Below are positions 12,972 through 25,224 of a DNA stretch of 64,000 bases, one piece after another (position 1 is the first letter of the stretch; each line of letters starts with the position of its first letter). A program made the translations under genes and the position numbers. The notes below the pieces were generated by a model, which was not told the origin of the DNA, did not search any database, and was given only the letters and a program-made list of their open reading frames with translations. Source of the stretch: Tetrahymena elliotti 4EA (taxonomy: Eukaryota; Ciliophora; Oligohymenophorea; Hymenostomatida; Tetrahymenidae); assembly GCA_000231825.2 (NCBI GenBank), contig JH720354.1:38965-102964 (forward strand), read 5' to 3'.

Positions 12972-15900
12972 ATGAACAAGTTGATATTTGGCTAGATTTT
13001 TATTCTCTTAGCATGTATTTTTGTTGAATTAGCCCAAGCTGAAACAAAAATAAATCCCAATCCTTCCAATAACAATGCATGCAATATTAAGTATTGCATT
13101 ACTTGTGATTAAAACACTAATGAATGCTTGAAATGTGAAAACGATTTAGTTTATGACTTATAATTATAAGTTTGCTTAGATGTTGGTCCATGTCCATAAG
13201 GTTAATTTAAGACATCGACTACATCCCCCTGTAAGAATTGTCATCAAACATGTAAATCTTGTTTTGATGAGTATCCTTAAACATGTTACGACTGTGTTGA
13301 TGGTTACATATTCTCATAAGACCCATTAAGTAACTCAAGGATTTGTGTTTCTTGTGCCATACCTAACTGTAGAGAGTAAATATTTTTATTATAACATGAA
13401 TTGATAAACTAGTATTATGAAAAACGCCTAAAATATTCACTTTGATAATGTATTTGTAATAGCAAGTTGGCTTAATTGTTTATCATTCAGAAGAATTAAT
13501 ATAGAGATTAATAATTTTGAATAAATTGTGAATTAAAAACTGTAATGAGTTTAGTTCTCCTTTTTTTTAATTTATGATAAGTTAGTGATGGAATAGTTTT
13601 TAATTATTATTATCACAAAATAAGTGGATTAATCGTTATATTTATTATTTTAATATATTACAATTTTTCTTATAAAAAGATGCTTCCAAAAAAATCAATG
13701 CAGAGTTTGTCAAGAAGGATTTTTACTCAATAAAGATACTGGATAGTGTGAGCCATGTTTAGTTGATTATTGTGAAGATTGTAGCAATGATAGGTCAAAA
13801 TGTAGTTTATGTTTAGGATCCTACTTTTTAGTAACAAAAAATGATAAGTTGCTCTGTGTACTAAAAGGAAATTGCCCTTCTGGATATTACTAAGATTCAT
13901 AAGGGAGTTGTAATACAAAGTGTGATGATTCATGTAAAAAAAAAAACAATGAAAACTTTTAATTTATTTTCTTTTTCTTGATTTTTGTATCAAAATTTTC
14001 TTTCTAAAATTTAATTAAAGAATTATTTATTTCTTTATATTTTTGGATACTTATTTACATATTAATAATAATAATAATAATAAAGGTCTTCATTGTTCCG
14101 GGCCAGGAAATTAAAATTGTTACTAGTGCAACAAAGGATATTATTAAGAAAATGACAAATGCTTACCATGTAATCCTAGTTGCCTAACATGCGAATTAGA
14201 TGATCTTTACTGCACCTCATGCCCTCCAGGAAAGATTCTGAGTGGTAGTAAGTGCGTTGATAGCTGCAATTATGGAGAATATAACAATAATGGATATTGT
14301 GAACCTTGCCCTCCTAATTGCATTTAATGCACCAATGCAGTAAGAAAATAATTTTTTGGATAAATTTAATTAATCTCAAAAATTTTTTGAAATTAAATTT
14401 TTTATTTTTTTTCTTAAAAATATTTCATTTTGTTTTTTGAACTAAATAATTTATAATAAAACAGAATACTTGCACAAAATGTACTGACCCTACATAATTT
14501 TAAATATCAAATGGGTCATGTGTTGGAAAATGTAATGATGGCTTTTATAACTAATTGAGTTAAAGTGACTACAATTTGTGGTAACAGTATAAGTTTGATT
14601 AAATAGTTTCAGATTCAAACTGTTAAAAGTGTAGTCCAAATTGTGTGACCTGTTCTGTCCTTAATAATCGCTGTACATCATGTAGCTCAGGGCTTATTTT
14701 AGATTCAAATAATATGTGCATAAGACAATGTAGAAGCAATGAATTTTTATTTTATGATAAATACTTTAAGTAAAATAGGTGCATACCTTGGTATGATTTT
14801 TTATTTAGATTTAATTTAGTTTTGTTTGAAATAAATTTAAAATAAAATTTATTTAGTCCATATCCTTGTGGTTCTTGCTAAGATTAATACTCATGCTCTT
14901 CCTGTACTTCATTAGACTTTAAACTTGAAAGTGATGGATCATGTACTTATGTTGGTTATAAATTAGGAATATGCAAAGAAAATTAAGTTTCTTTTAGCAG
15001 ACTTTGGTAAAATTTTCATTTAAAAAAAACTTAAATTTATTTTCTTACAATTTTTATTAAAGCTTAGATTAATGCCCAGTTGGAACAATTCTTCAAGGTG
15101 ATATTTGTACATGTGATTTTACTTGTAATATGTGCTTACTCAATTTATCATCATTAAATACCCAGTGTATTGTATGCAAAAATACAAGTTAATTTTAATA
15201 CTAAGGAGTCTGCTATGATAAGTAAATAGTTTATGCTGTTAAATTATTTAAATTTGTAAAATAATTAACTAATATAGGTGTCCTTCTGACTAATATTCAT
15301 TTACAACTTACTATTTTGATGGAACTAGGCCATATTTTTACAATACATGTGCAAGTAAATGCCCAAATAATCTACTTAATTAAGTAAGTACGACCTCTAG
15401 ATCTTGTGTTTCACAATGTAGTAAAGGATATAAACAAATTTTGAATACTTGTGTTGATACTCCTTGCAGCTAGAAGCAATATTTTGATTCAGTTAGTTAC
15501 TCAAACGATGTTTCTAAATCGTAAAAAAATTTATCATAATATCTATCTAACAATTAATTAAACAAATTAGGATAAACAAGGATTTATAATCTTATTGTAA
15601 GGATTGTGATTAATCTTGTGCTAATTGTGATGGAAAAGAAAGTAAATCTAAACTTCTTTCTATTTTTCAATGTTTTGATTTAATATATTAAATATTTTTA
15701 TTTTAGGTAAAAATTGCTTAAGTTGTGCTTCTAATTATTATCAATAAATGAGAATTTCAGATACTGATGATTTAAATTCTTATTCAATTTGTCTATCAAG
15801 TTGCGATAAAGGATATTATGTTCCAAATGGAACATCTACTTGTAAGTTATGCTAATCGTAATGTTCAGTATGCGCTTCAGGACTTTACTCAATCCTAACC

Positions 15901-18900
15901 AAGATTTTAGACCCTTCATATAAAAATGATAATGTTTATGAATGTTTATCTAACTGCCCACCAGGGACAATAGCAAACAATGATAAATTTACATGTGATG
16001 TTAAAACTGAAATTAATATTTTTGTTGATCGTAATGACTCAACAATCTCTTTATTCAGTGTTTAAAGTAATATCAAAATAGTCCTTGCTATTACTACTGT
16101 ATAAGTATTTAGTTAGAATCCAACTAACAGCTGCTAAGTAACTGGTCTTAACTTTCCTCTTCAAATGCAAAATTCAAATGATGGATAATACACCAAATTT
16201 TATGGATATATTCCAGCGAACACTTTATAAGAAGGCTAAACATATGAAATAGTATGTAAAGCTATAATTGATGGTGTTACTTATACAGACACAGAATAAA
16301 TTTCTACCTTTAAGTTGATACCCGGCTCATTTACTGTTGATTCATAGTCAGGCACAGCACTGAATCAAACATTTAATTTTAACATATCTGGGTTTTATAT
16401 TCAAGATCTTAATGTTAATGACTATTAATTATAATACTAACTTAGTGTTCAAATGGCTACAATAAGCTAGCCTTATAACAATCACACAATATTCTATACA
16501 GATAAATATTTTTACATAAATAATCCTGATTAAGCATAAGGATTAAATTACACAGTCCCATATATATTTTCATAAATTTCTGATCCTGCTAAAATCACCG
16601 TATTTTTAACAGTTTAAGGAGTCTAAGATCTCTCAAGGGTCTTTAGTCTATAAATTAGTCTAAATCCTAACACCTAAACTTAGAATTAGCAATAAGTATC
16701 ATTATAATTACAATAAATTATTAATCAGCTCTAGCTTAATCAAAATACACCAATTAATTTAGCAAGTTTATCCACATTCACAACTAAGTTATAAAGTATT
16801 AATATAGTGCCTAGTCTTGACTAGGGTTTAAAATAATCAATAGCAATTCAAAAAATGATCTCAAATTAACCATTTATAGATAAATTTATAACATGCAATC
16901 CAGATAAAGATTGTTCTGGATAGGGTACTTGCAAGAGTAATATTACTTCTTATTTCAACAAATGCGACTGCTTTGCTGGATTTTCAGGTGAAATTTGCAG
17001 TTGGAAAACTGTAGATCTAAACTAAGTTTAGAGTGTTTATAATAGATTTTTAGATTAATCTAGCAGTTTGCTCAAAAGCATTACATAGAACTCTTCTTCT
17101 GCAACAAATCAGTAAATTAACTATTTCCATTTTTCTCTTTTTTAAATATTTTAAAATTTAATGATTCAATCCCTTAAAATTGACAAAATTATTGCCTTTC
17201 AGCTGTTACTTTAAAGCTATTATTTAATTTTATTTTGTTTCAATATTCATGATTAAATGATAAGACTGATTAAGAAAAGAAGACTTGATTATTTTTGAAT
17301 ACATAATTAAATTTGAAAGATATTTAGAAAATGATGATATTAATAATTAAAAAAATAAATATAGGTTGTCAAGTTTGATTAATTCAATGTTTAATCTTGC
17401 ACAAATCAGAGACATATTTAATTCTTAAATCACAGACAAGTTCTTAAAATTGTTAAATGCTCCTTAAATTTATACTAGTTTAAATTCAATTTAAGCAACC
17501 AATTAACTGCTATCTGTAAATGATTTGGCCATTGATATTTTAAGAAAGGCTAGTATCAATAATTAGATCAGCTCTAGCTTAATTTAATCAATATAAAATA
17601 ACTTTGCATAAAGTTTATATTTACTTTAAAACAATTTATCGAGGGGATAGTAAATGAACTTCTAATTAAGTAATGTTAATGCTTAAATCTCAGATTTATA
17701 TTATGCTAACTTTGGAGGAAATCAATAAGTATCAATCGAGGGAGATGGAACTAGCCCACAAAGTTCTTGGGAAGTAGATATTCCAACTTCTCAATTGGGT
17801 TTCTATTCTACAAACTTATATTCATAAGTTGTTGTCTATCCATGCGATTTTTAAGGATTAGGATAATAATATAATGAGAACTCAACTTATGATTTGATAG
17901 CTTCAAGCATCATTGATATTACAATCAGATAGAAAAATAATATGAATTAATTCAAAGTTTAAAATACAGCAACACCAATATCAATAACCCTAAATAGATA
18001 AGTAAGCTCTTTATACTTTTTTCTTATTTGTGTTAATTTTTAAAAATGTTTTTTTATAATAAAAATAGATTTCTGACAAAGATATGACATACTATAAATT
18101 GCCTTATACTTTAAATTGCACTTACTAATTGGATGATGGTACATGGACATCAGATGGATTGAATACCATTTAAAATAGTGATGGTACATTTACATGCAAA
18201 ACAAACCATTTGACAAACTTTGCTATATAAATCTAATCTTACAACCCAAATTATTATTAAAATCCATTAAAAAATAATAATTAGGATAATTCATCTGGCA
18301 CCGATTTCTAATAATCAGTAAAATATTTAATTCAATAAAAAATATTCTTAATTATTTTATAAAATAGTTATTTATTGGTATAAACTTCGCACTCATTTTA
18401 GCTATTGGCCATCTTTGGGCAGGTTTTACTCTTAAAAGAAACTATTCAAATAAGAGTTCATTATAGTAGTAGATATCAAATAACCAAGAATTGGAATAAA
18501 ACAATATTTATCTCTAATAAAATAATGGAATAGCAATAAATGTTAACATCAATTAAAATGACTAGCTAGATTCTATTTTTAACTAACCACATATGCACTA
18601 ACTTCCTAATTAATAAACTTTGAAGCTGGAAGGAGTTCATGTTGCTCCTGTTTAATAATTTGAAAATTAGTAAATGGTAGCTGGTCTACCAATATTTGGA
18701 GAAACAGAAACTAAGAAGATTGAAATAAAAAGTAAAAATAAAGCTTCCAAATTGTAGATCGATCAAGTGAATATAGATAATGCTAACATAGTCAATTCGA
18801 ATCCTCAAAATATTGATATCATAGCATAAAACTTGGCAAGAAGATTGAAAGAATAAGAAATAGATATGGCTCACTAAGATGACTCAAATGGAGAAGGTGC

Positions 18901-19738
18901 TAAGAATTTTAAAGAGAAAGAAGTTAACATAATTCCAATAAGTACATTCTACAATTAAGGAAATTATACTAACTCAGCTTCACCATAAACAAATCTTTTG
19001 TAAAATGCTAAAATGATTGATGACTAACCAAAAGGTGAAGGTAATCCATTCACTCTAGAAGTATCTCCAGATATTATGTAAGGTGTTCCTATATAAGAAA
19101 ATGATGAGCAGAGAGAACGTGCAGAGTCACTCAGAAAGTATGTTGAAAAGCTTGATAAAAATAAATAATATGTAAATTTAGTTTAATAAGAAAAGCTTAG
19201 GCTGCTGCTATATTATCATCCTATTTTTTCATTCACACATCCTTTGCATGACTTAAGCGTTCCAATGAGAACTATTCTTTTCTTCTAAATTATTGCTCTT
19301 TATTAATGGCTAACCCTTTCTTCTTTGAAAATGGAAACGTCTATGAATTCTTTAAGTTTTAGTATAGGCCTATCTATTTTCTTTTAAGTCCTTTTAGGTA
19401 AAGCTCTGCTTCAATATGTTATCCCTGCTTTCCTCTATATATTAGCATCCATAGAAAAAGCTTGCTTTTCAAGAGTAAGATTTGGGTATTCCTCTATTAT
19501 GAAGTATATCTGTGTAATTGTCTTAACTTTATATTCTTTGATAATGTTTAGTGGGTTAACTTCATCAAACATGAATACTATAAAAGAGTTTACTAACTTT
19601 ATTACCCTTTTAATCATAATAATAGTTGGTGATTATTTTATAGTTGATTACTTTATTATTAAATTATATTAAAGCTGTAACTCAATATTAATCTTAAGGC
19701 TCATCAAAGCTAAGAATTTGTGTATTGGAGATAATTGA
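12972..19738 (+). CDS. Polycystin-1-like Cys-rich receptor, copy 2 (intact GPS triad)
   Basis: Twelve exons in consistent phase encode 1840 residues: 12972-13375, 13680-13933, 14086-14339, 14465-14790, 14857-15006, 15063-15221, 15278-15520, 15571-15641, 15707-17111, 17365-18001, 18069-18317, 18368-19738. A signal peptide (MNKLIFGQIFILLACIFVEL) is followed by many CxxC repeats to about residue 720, a β-rich region, and an EGF-like module (CSGQGTC..CDCFAGFSGEIC, about residues 1017-1050). A GPS-like motif (about 1318-1352) ends in CKTNHLTNFAIQI with the His-Leu-Thr autocleavage triad. A first transmembrane helix (LFIGINFALILAIGHLWAGF, about 1385) leads to a cytosolic loop of about 280 polar residues, then YYHPIFSFTHPLHDLSVPMR and several hydrophobic helices. 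In polycystin-1 and adhesion GPCRs the GPS sits just before the first membrane helix, as here. One intron (18002-18068) is absent from copy 1. Ligand and signalling role are unknown. Confidence 0.87.
18069..18230 (+). other. GPS-like motif (GAIN autoproteolysis site) in receptor copy 2
   Basis: Within exon 11 the translation has a Cys (about residue 1318), a Trp (in DGTWTSDG) and a closing CKTNHLTNFAIQ. This matches the GPS pattern of paired cysteines, a tryptophan and the His-Leu-Thr/Ser triad, where cleavage falls between Leu and Thr (codons 18207-18215). A membrane helix follows about 35 residues later, which is the expected placement. The motif is read directly; autocleavage is inferred from the family. 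Confidence 0.6.
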
Positions 19739-20691
19739 AATTATTTTAATTCTATTTAAAAGCTTACATCTATTTAAAAGGAAGTGCTATATTTAATATA
19801 TATCTCTCGGCCCTGAAGTAATCAAGTAAATAAATGATCAAAAATGTATCTCATTTTTATTTTTATCAATAATTGTTAGTTTTTATAAGAATTTAACTCT
19901 TTTAATAATATTTTTTCCAAAATTTGTAGTAATTTAAATTATTCTATTTGCTATTCAACATTATAAAAAGTCATATTAAAAACAAATTTAAAAAAGTATT
20001 CTATTTAAAGAATCAATTGATTAAAAAGAAGCATTTTTATCTAATAACAAATCAAAAATCATTTTAAGATTGATAAAAGGAAATTAGCATTTGTCTTGAT
20101 AAAAGGAAATTAGCATTTGTCTTGATAAAAAAGTATCATTTTTAGTAGATTATCTTTCGTTTACCAAATTATTAAAGAGATCTATGAATTTTTTTCGATT
20201 TTTCACCAATAAAAAGCTTAACAAGAAAGTTGAATGTATGATATTTAAAACATTTTTAAAATAAATTTGGTTTTTAAAGCTTTCAAATTTTGCAATAAAA
20301 TTGTTTATAAAAAATATTATTCGGATTTTATTTACAAATAAATTAATATTCATTTTAAAATTATTGATATTTTATTTTAATAATAAATTTAGATTTGTTT
20401 TTTCTTTATAAAAAGTTTTACATTTTTATAAATTTTCAATAACAATATTAATGAAACAATGAAGTCATGAAAGGAGAAATTAATTTGGTTAATTGACTGA
20501 AAGATTAATTACATTTTGATATTTATAAATACATAGATAAATCAAGCTAAAAAAATATATTTAATTTTGTTAATAAAGGTTAGGTAATTAAATTTGGAAC
20601 TTAGAATAATTGAAATAGAGATAGTTATTTTATTATATTTTATTTGATAAAGCATGATCTAATTTTATTTTGTAGTTAAAAATTATTTATC
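19739..20691. other. AT-rich convergent intergenic region with a small tandem duplication
   Basis: This lies between two convergent genes, so it should contain both 3' UTRs. It includes the 26-nt tandem repeat at 20071-20130. No coding sequence was found. Confidence 0.6.
20071..20130. repeat. 26-nt direct tandem repeat, 2.3 copies
   Basis: The unit begins TGATAAAAGGAAATTAGCAT and recurs exactly at 20071 and 20097, with a third partial start at 20123. The copies are identical, so the duplication is recent. Confidence 0.9.
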
Positions 20692-23255
20692 TCATTTAAG
20701 GTAGTTAAATTCTATATTCTTCCAATATATTGAAGCATCTTTTTGAAGGATTTTGAAATCAGGGAAACCACTATTATAATTGCTTAGAATTACTATTTTA
20801 ACATATTTGGTTCCTTTTCTAAATTTGTTTGTTTCAGTTGATCTAGTTTCTCCTTTAAACCAAAAGCTCTTTTACATCCACTTTTTAACATGGTCATCAA
20901 AGCATTCAGCAAAAGTATATGTTCCTCCTTCAAAATGGTTCATTAATTGTGTCTTATTGAATTAAATAACTCCTTTTTCCTTTAGTTATTAGTACTTTTT
21001 CCATCCATAATCAGTTAAGAAAATTCTATTTCCTTTAATTTCCGAGAAAGCTCCATGCTCGTCTGTGGTGTCATAAGGTTTTAAGTTATCCTAAATTGAA
21101 TTTAATTAAAATAGTTTTAATTTTAAATTTGCTAATCAAATAAAAAATTTACTTGTATGACTGCGGAAATTGGTATTAATTTGAAAGTGTCACCTTCATA
21201 GTAAAACCCAATAGATCTCAAATAAGCAAAATTCTTTTATTTATCTTTTTATTCTGGTGAATAGCAATTCCACTTTTTAAGATTTTCCTCAGAACCAGAG
21301 GAGACTAAAAGGGATTTAGTAGAGTCGTCATCTCCTGTTAATATAACTTCAGAGTTATCTACTCTACAAACTTATGTTGAATGGATAAATTCTTTGTTTT
21401 CATCAAAGCAAACTAGGCCAATGTAAACGATCATTCTGTTTGAAGTTTTAATATCCAATTTCATTTCATAAGCTTTATTGACATCAATCTATATTAATAA
21501 ATTAATTATTAATAAAATTCAAAATTATTTATTTTAGTTTATTTACTGCAAAGAAATCATCACTGAGCATCTTTCTGTCAGGTCCAGAGACTTAGTAGCA
21601 GAGTTAGGAGTATTTTTGTTGTTGTAAAATTTCAGGATAAATTGAGAAGTAGTCAGGATGGCTGATACAACCCTAAAAGAAGGAAGGTAAATGGCTATGA
21701 CGCTTTTTGATTTACTTAATAAAAACCTTATGAGGAGAAAGTAACCAAAAGTGCTTTTCAATATAGTGAGAGAGTTTAAGGCTACCATAAAAACGTGCAA
21801 GATTCTCAATGACATCAAAATTAATTTTTTCAATCAAAATAAATTCGCTTTTACTCTTTGCCATCAAAAAAGGAACAATAAAACAATCAGCTAGAGAAAT
21901 TCGAGAAGTATCACCAATATTTCTAGTAAATGAAACTATTTTTAACACTCTGAATATTCTCACCCATCTTCTTTAAGAAATAAGAATCTTTGAATCAAGC
22001 AACCTTTCTCGAAGTTCTTTCAAATAAAGCTTCAATATTCCTGTAGAGTCTTCTACTTTTTAGAAAGCTAAGTCACCAAGTGCACTATTTCATCATATTT
22101 TAAATTTGTATTAATTTCATTAAAAAAAAGTAATTATTTTACGTTAAAAATTCTTAAGTAAGTTTTAGTTAAGGTTTTTTAAATGCATTTGGTATGATTG
22201 GATTTATACCGCCTAATTTACTATTTTCTGCACCTTTTAAAAATTTCTGAGGAGTAGTGATTTTACCATTTTATCCATTTTTAGTCCACATTGCTTGAAC
22301 AAAATCATCAAAGTTATCTTTTTTTTAGTCAGCTGGTTTCTTTTTATTTAAAATATAAATTAACTCAAAAATGCAAAATTATCCATAATAAATATTCTAC
22401 CTCTGCTTCTTCAAAATAAGTGAATAGGAATTCTTCTAAAATTTGGTTGTCAAACTGCTTAAGACTAGGTTAATCTTAATCAGTGGTGGCATATGCAGTA
22501 AGTTTATCATTTTCAGAGAGATGTCTTATAATTGCATTAATAAGAGGACTTGAGGCTTAAAATATCTGATGCAGAAGAAGAAAATTAGCTTCGTTTACTT
22601 TTATGTCAGTTCCTTAGGTATTTTATAGAGTTTTAATATCTGATGGAGGAGTAGCTGCAAGTCCTTATTTATCAAATAATTCATCTACATTTGTGTTTGT
22701 TGTAATAAAATGAGTTAATTTCTTGAAATCTACAAATTTTGAGAAAGCTCTAAATAACTCTTCAACATTAGAAGAATGAATGCCTCCATATATAAGCATC
22801 TTTTCTTAAGAAATGAAATTAAGAAAGATAATACGAGTTAGATCTGGAAATTGGTTAAAGAATTCATCATTAACCTCCTACCATACATCATAGATCTTAT
22901 TTAGCTCTCTCTCAATAATTTCTTCTGTATAATAATGTTAGCTTGTTTTGTCTTGAGAAATTTAAAATTTTCTAGGTTGGGAAGTAGTGTATGAAGCCAT
23001 AGATGCAATATCGCTGAAATCACTTAAATCATTATTGAATTAATTGTGACGCTTTACTTCATTAACAAATATATGGGCATATTTTTCATCAACACCTAAC
23101 TCTATCAAGTCAGACTCATTCTTAAACTAAAGACCATCATCCCAATTGTGAATTCCATTCTTCTATAAAATGGTGGCTATTTCGTTGAACTTCTCTAAAT
23201 TTGACTAGGTTTAGAAATAGTACTTAATATTATTATAGGCTTTATCTTACAACAT
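20692..23255 (-). CDS. Degenerate MoxR/RavA-type AAA protein lacking Walker A and B
   Basis: Five exons in phase encode 774 residues: 23255-22401, 22339-22143, 22084-21547, 21488-21153, 21090-20692. Residues 20-70 (LQKNGIHNWDD..ESDLIELGVDEKY) look SAM-like. Residues about 110-285 follow the MoxR/RavA AAA core: a helical lead-in, then IYGGIHSSN where the family has a GPPGTxKS P-loop, then LTHFITTNTNVDELF, then FLLLHQIFQASSPLINAI where the family has LDEIFKASSAILNAL. The P-loop lysine and both Walker B acids are replaced (LDEIF becomes LHQIF). A lid segment, ILISQRRWVRIFRVL, matches the family's SxRRW motif (about residue 385). The last 300 residues form a β-rich unknown domain. Fold assignment is inference from motif order; loss of the catalytic residues is read directly. 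The frame is intact over 2.3 kb of exon, so a pseudoenzyme is likelier than a pseudogene. Confidence 0.72.
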
Positions 23256-25224
23256 TTTACTATACTTTTACTTCCCTTGAAATAGTTAATTTTCTTCTAT
23301 TTGCTATTTAAACTAGGTTGGATAATAACTTGTTAGTTGGTTTTTGTTCCTCCTTAAATTTGCTTAGTTTATGATGCACCAAAGTGAGTGGTTTGTGTGC
23401 TAGTTTTTTTGAGTGTTATTGTGGGTTTTAATAAAAACTTAATTATCAAATTTTTTATTTTATCAAAGATTGTCTTTTGGAAGTTTTTGCTGTTAAATAT
23501 TTGTTATGTTTTTTGTTGCTTTATTGATTTGATAGCTTGCTTCTTTTCTATCTTTGTTTTACAATTAAAATAGTAATTAAATTTAATATCTTTTATCATT
23601 CATTCATTGATTTTTCTGTTTTAAATTCTTATTAAAAATTAATATTTCTTTATCAAATAAATTTATTGTTCTGCTTAGTTCCATAGCCATTCATATAATT
23701 ATTAATAATTACCTGTTCGAGTATAAAATCATCTCGTTTCATTTCTTAATATTTGGGTAAACCAAACAAACCAAAATTCAATTAATAAATAGTGATCATA
23801 AAACACAAATTTATTTTACAGAATCTAAATTTGAAAGTAAATGATAATTATATTTATTGTTGGAATCTTTGTTACAATTTCTTATTTTCCACCTATTTTT
23901 CTCACTTTTTTATAAATCAACTTGATAATTTTTAGCTTCAATAACAAATTTTTAATTTTTAGTTAGTAAGAAAATATGATCAGTTGTTATATTTCTAAGT
24001 TAAGCAGCTATTTTTTAAAACCAAATAAAAATAATTACTCTAAAGAACCTTTCTTTTCTTTAAGTATTTTGATGCAAAATCAATATTTAAAAAATAGGCT
24101 AGTAAAAGTTAAATTTATTATTTAAATTTAATTTTTTGAAACTATTGTTAATCACCACAAATCTAATCAATAATTTTTTCTTTATTAAATAGTTAAGTCT
24201 GATTACACTATAATAATTTTAAAGATTTTCACTCCAATTTTTATTATACTTTAAGTAATATTCTTTAAATATATTCTGAATACAAATAAATTTATTAATA
24301 ATTTTTATGTATATTATTTTTTATTCCCAAATGTTCTTTTAAATTTTAATCACTATTTCTTCATCTCTCTTTTCTTATTTTTAAAAATTTCTTCAGTAGA
24401 AATTATTATCACAAATAAAATTAAATTTATTTTCTTTAAAATTAAAAAAAAAAATAGTTTTTTATCTCATAAAAAAATTGAATAAATTGATATTTTAAAT
24501 TTAATTGAATTACATTTTTTAATTTATGGTAATTATTTTTTTATTTTAATATGAAATTATTTGATTTTTTCTAAGAATAAATAAATATTGAATTTATATT
24601 TTTAAAAAATTAATTTATTTTCCTAAATTTTTGAAAGGAAAGAATTATTTTTAATTTTAAGATGATGATATAATATTTTCAACTCAATTTAAATAATATT
24701 GATATTAAAATTGAATAATTAAATAATAATTTTAATGTGTTCATGAAGATGATTATTTAATTTTTCTAAAATATTTGAACAAAAATTAAATAAAATTGAT
24801 ATTAATAATCAATAAAAAACTTTTGAAAATATATAATAATTTTATTTTAATTTTAAGATTTTTTAGAATATTTTAAGTTTTTTTTGGGAAAAACTAAGCT
24901 AGTATGCTAATAAGATGATAAAAAAATAATTTAATTTAAGGTGATTATGAGTGTATAAATCTTGATAGATAAATAAATAAAATATGAAGTAAATGAATGA
25001 GTTATTTATTAGCTGATAGATTATATGAATCAATAAAAGCGGTATTTTCAAAATATCTGATTTGTTTAAATTCAATTTAAAAAAGCAAAAAATCAAATTT
25101 TAATAAAATATCCACATATATCTTTTCTTAATTAATAAACGACTATTAATAATTCATAAGAAATATAGCTAAGCTCTATCAATTTTAGCAAACATATTTG
25201 TTATTGCTATTTATTAATACAAAT
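23256..25224. other. AT-rich intergenic between divergent genes
   Basis: Two kilobases of almost pure A/T, with 24100-24860 especially free of G and C. The open frame at 23388-23573 is hydrophobic only because it is T-rich and is not supported as a gene. Promoters of the flanking divergent genes presumably lie here. Confidence 0.55.

Noticed and set aside
21543..21963. Two overlapping minus-strand ORFs
   Set aside because: One (21712-21963) is a piece of the MoxR-like gene in its true frame and the other is an out-of-frame shadow of the same exon.
23388..23573. Hydrophobic 61-residue ORF
   Set aside because: Its composition follows from T-rich DNA. It has no signal-peptide structure or family resemblance.
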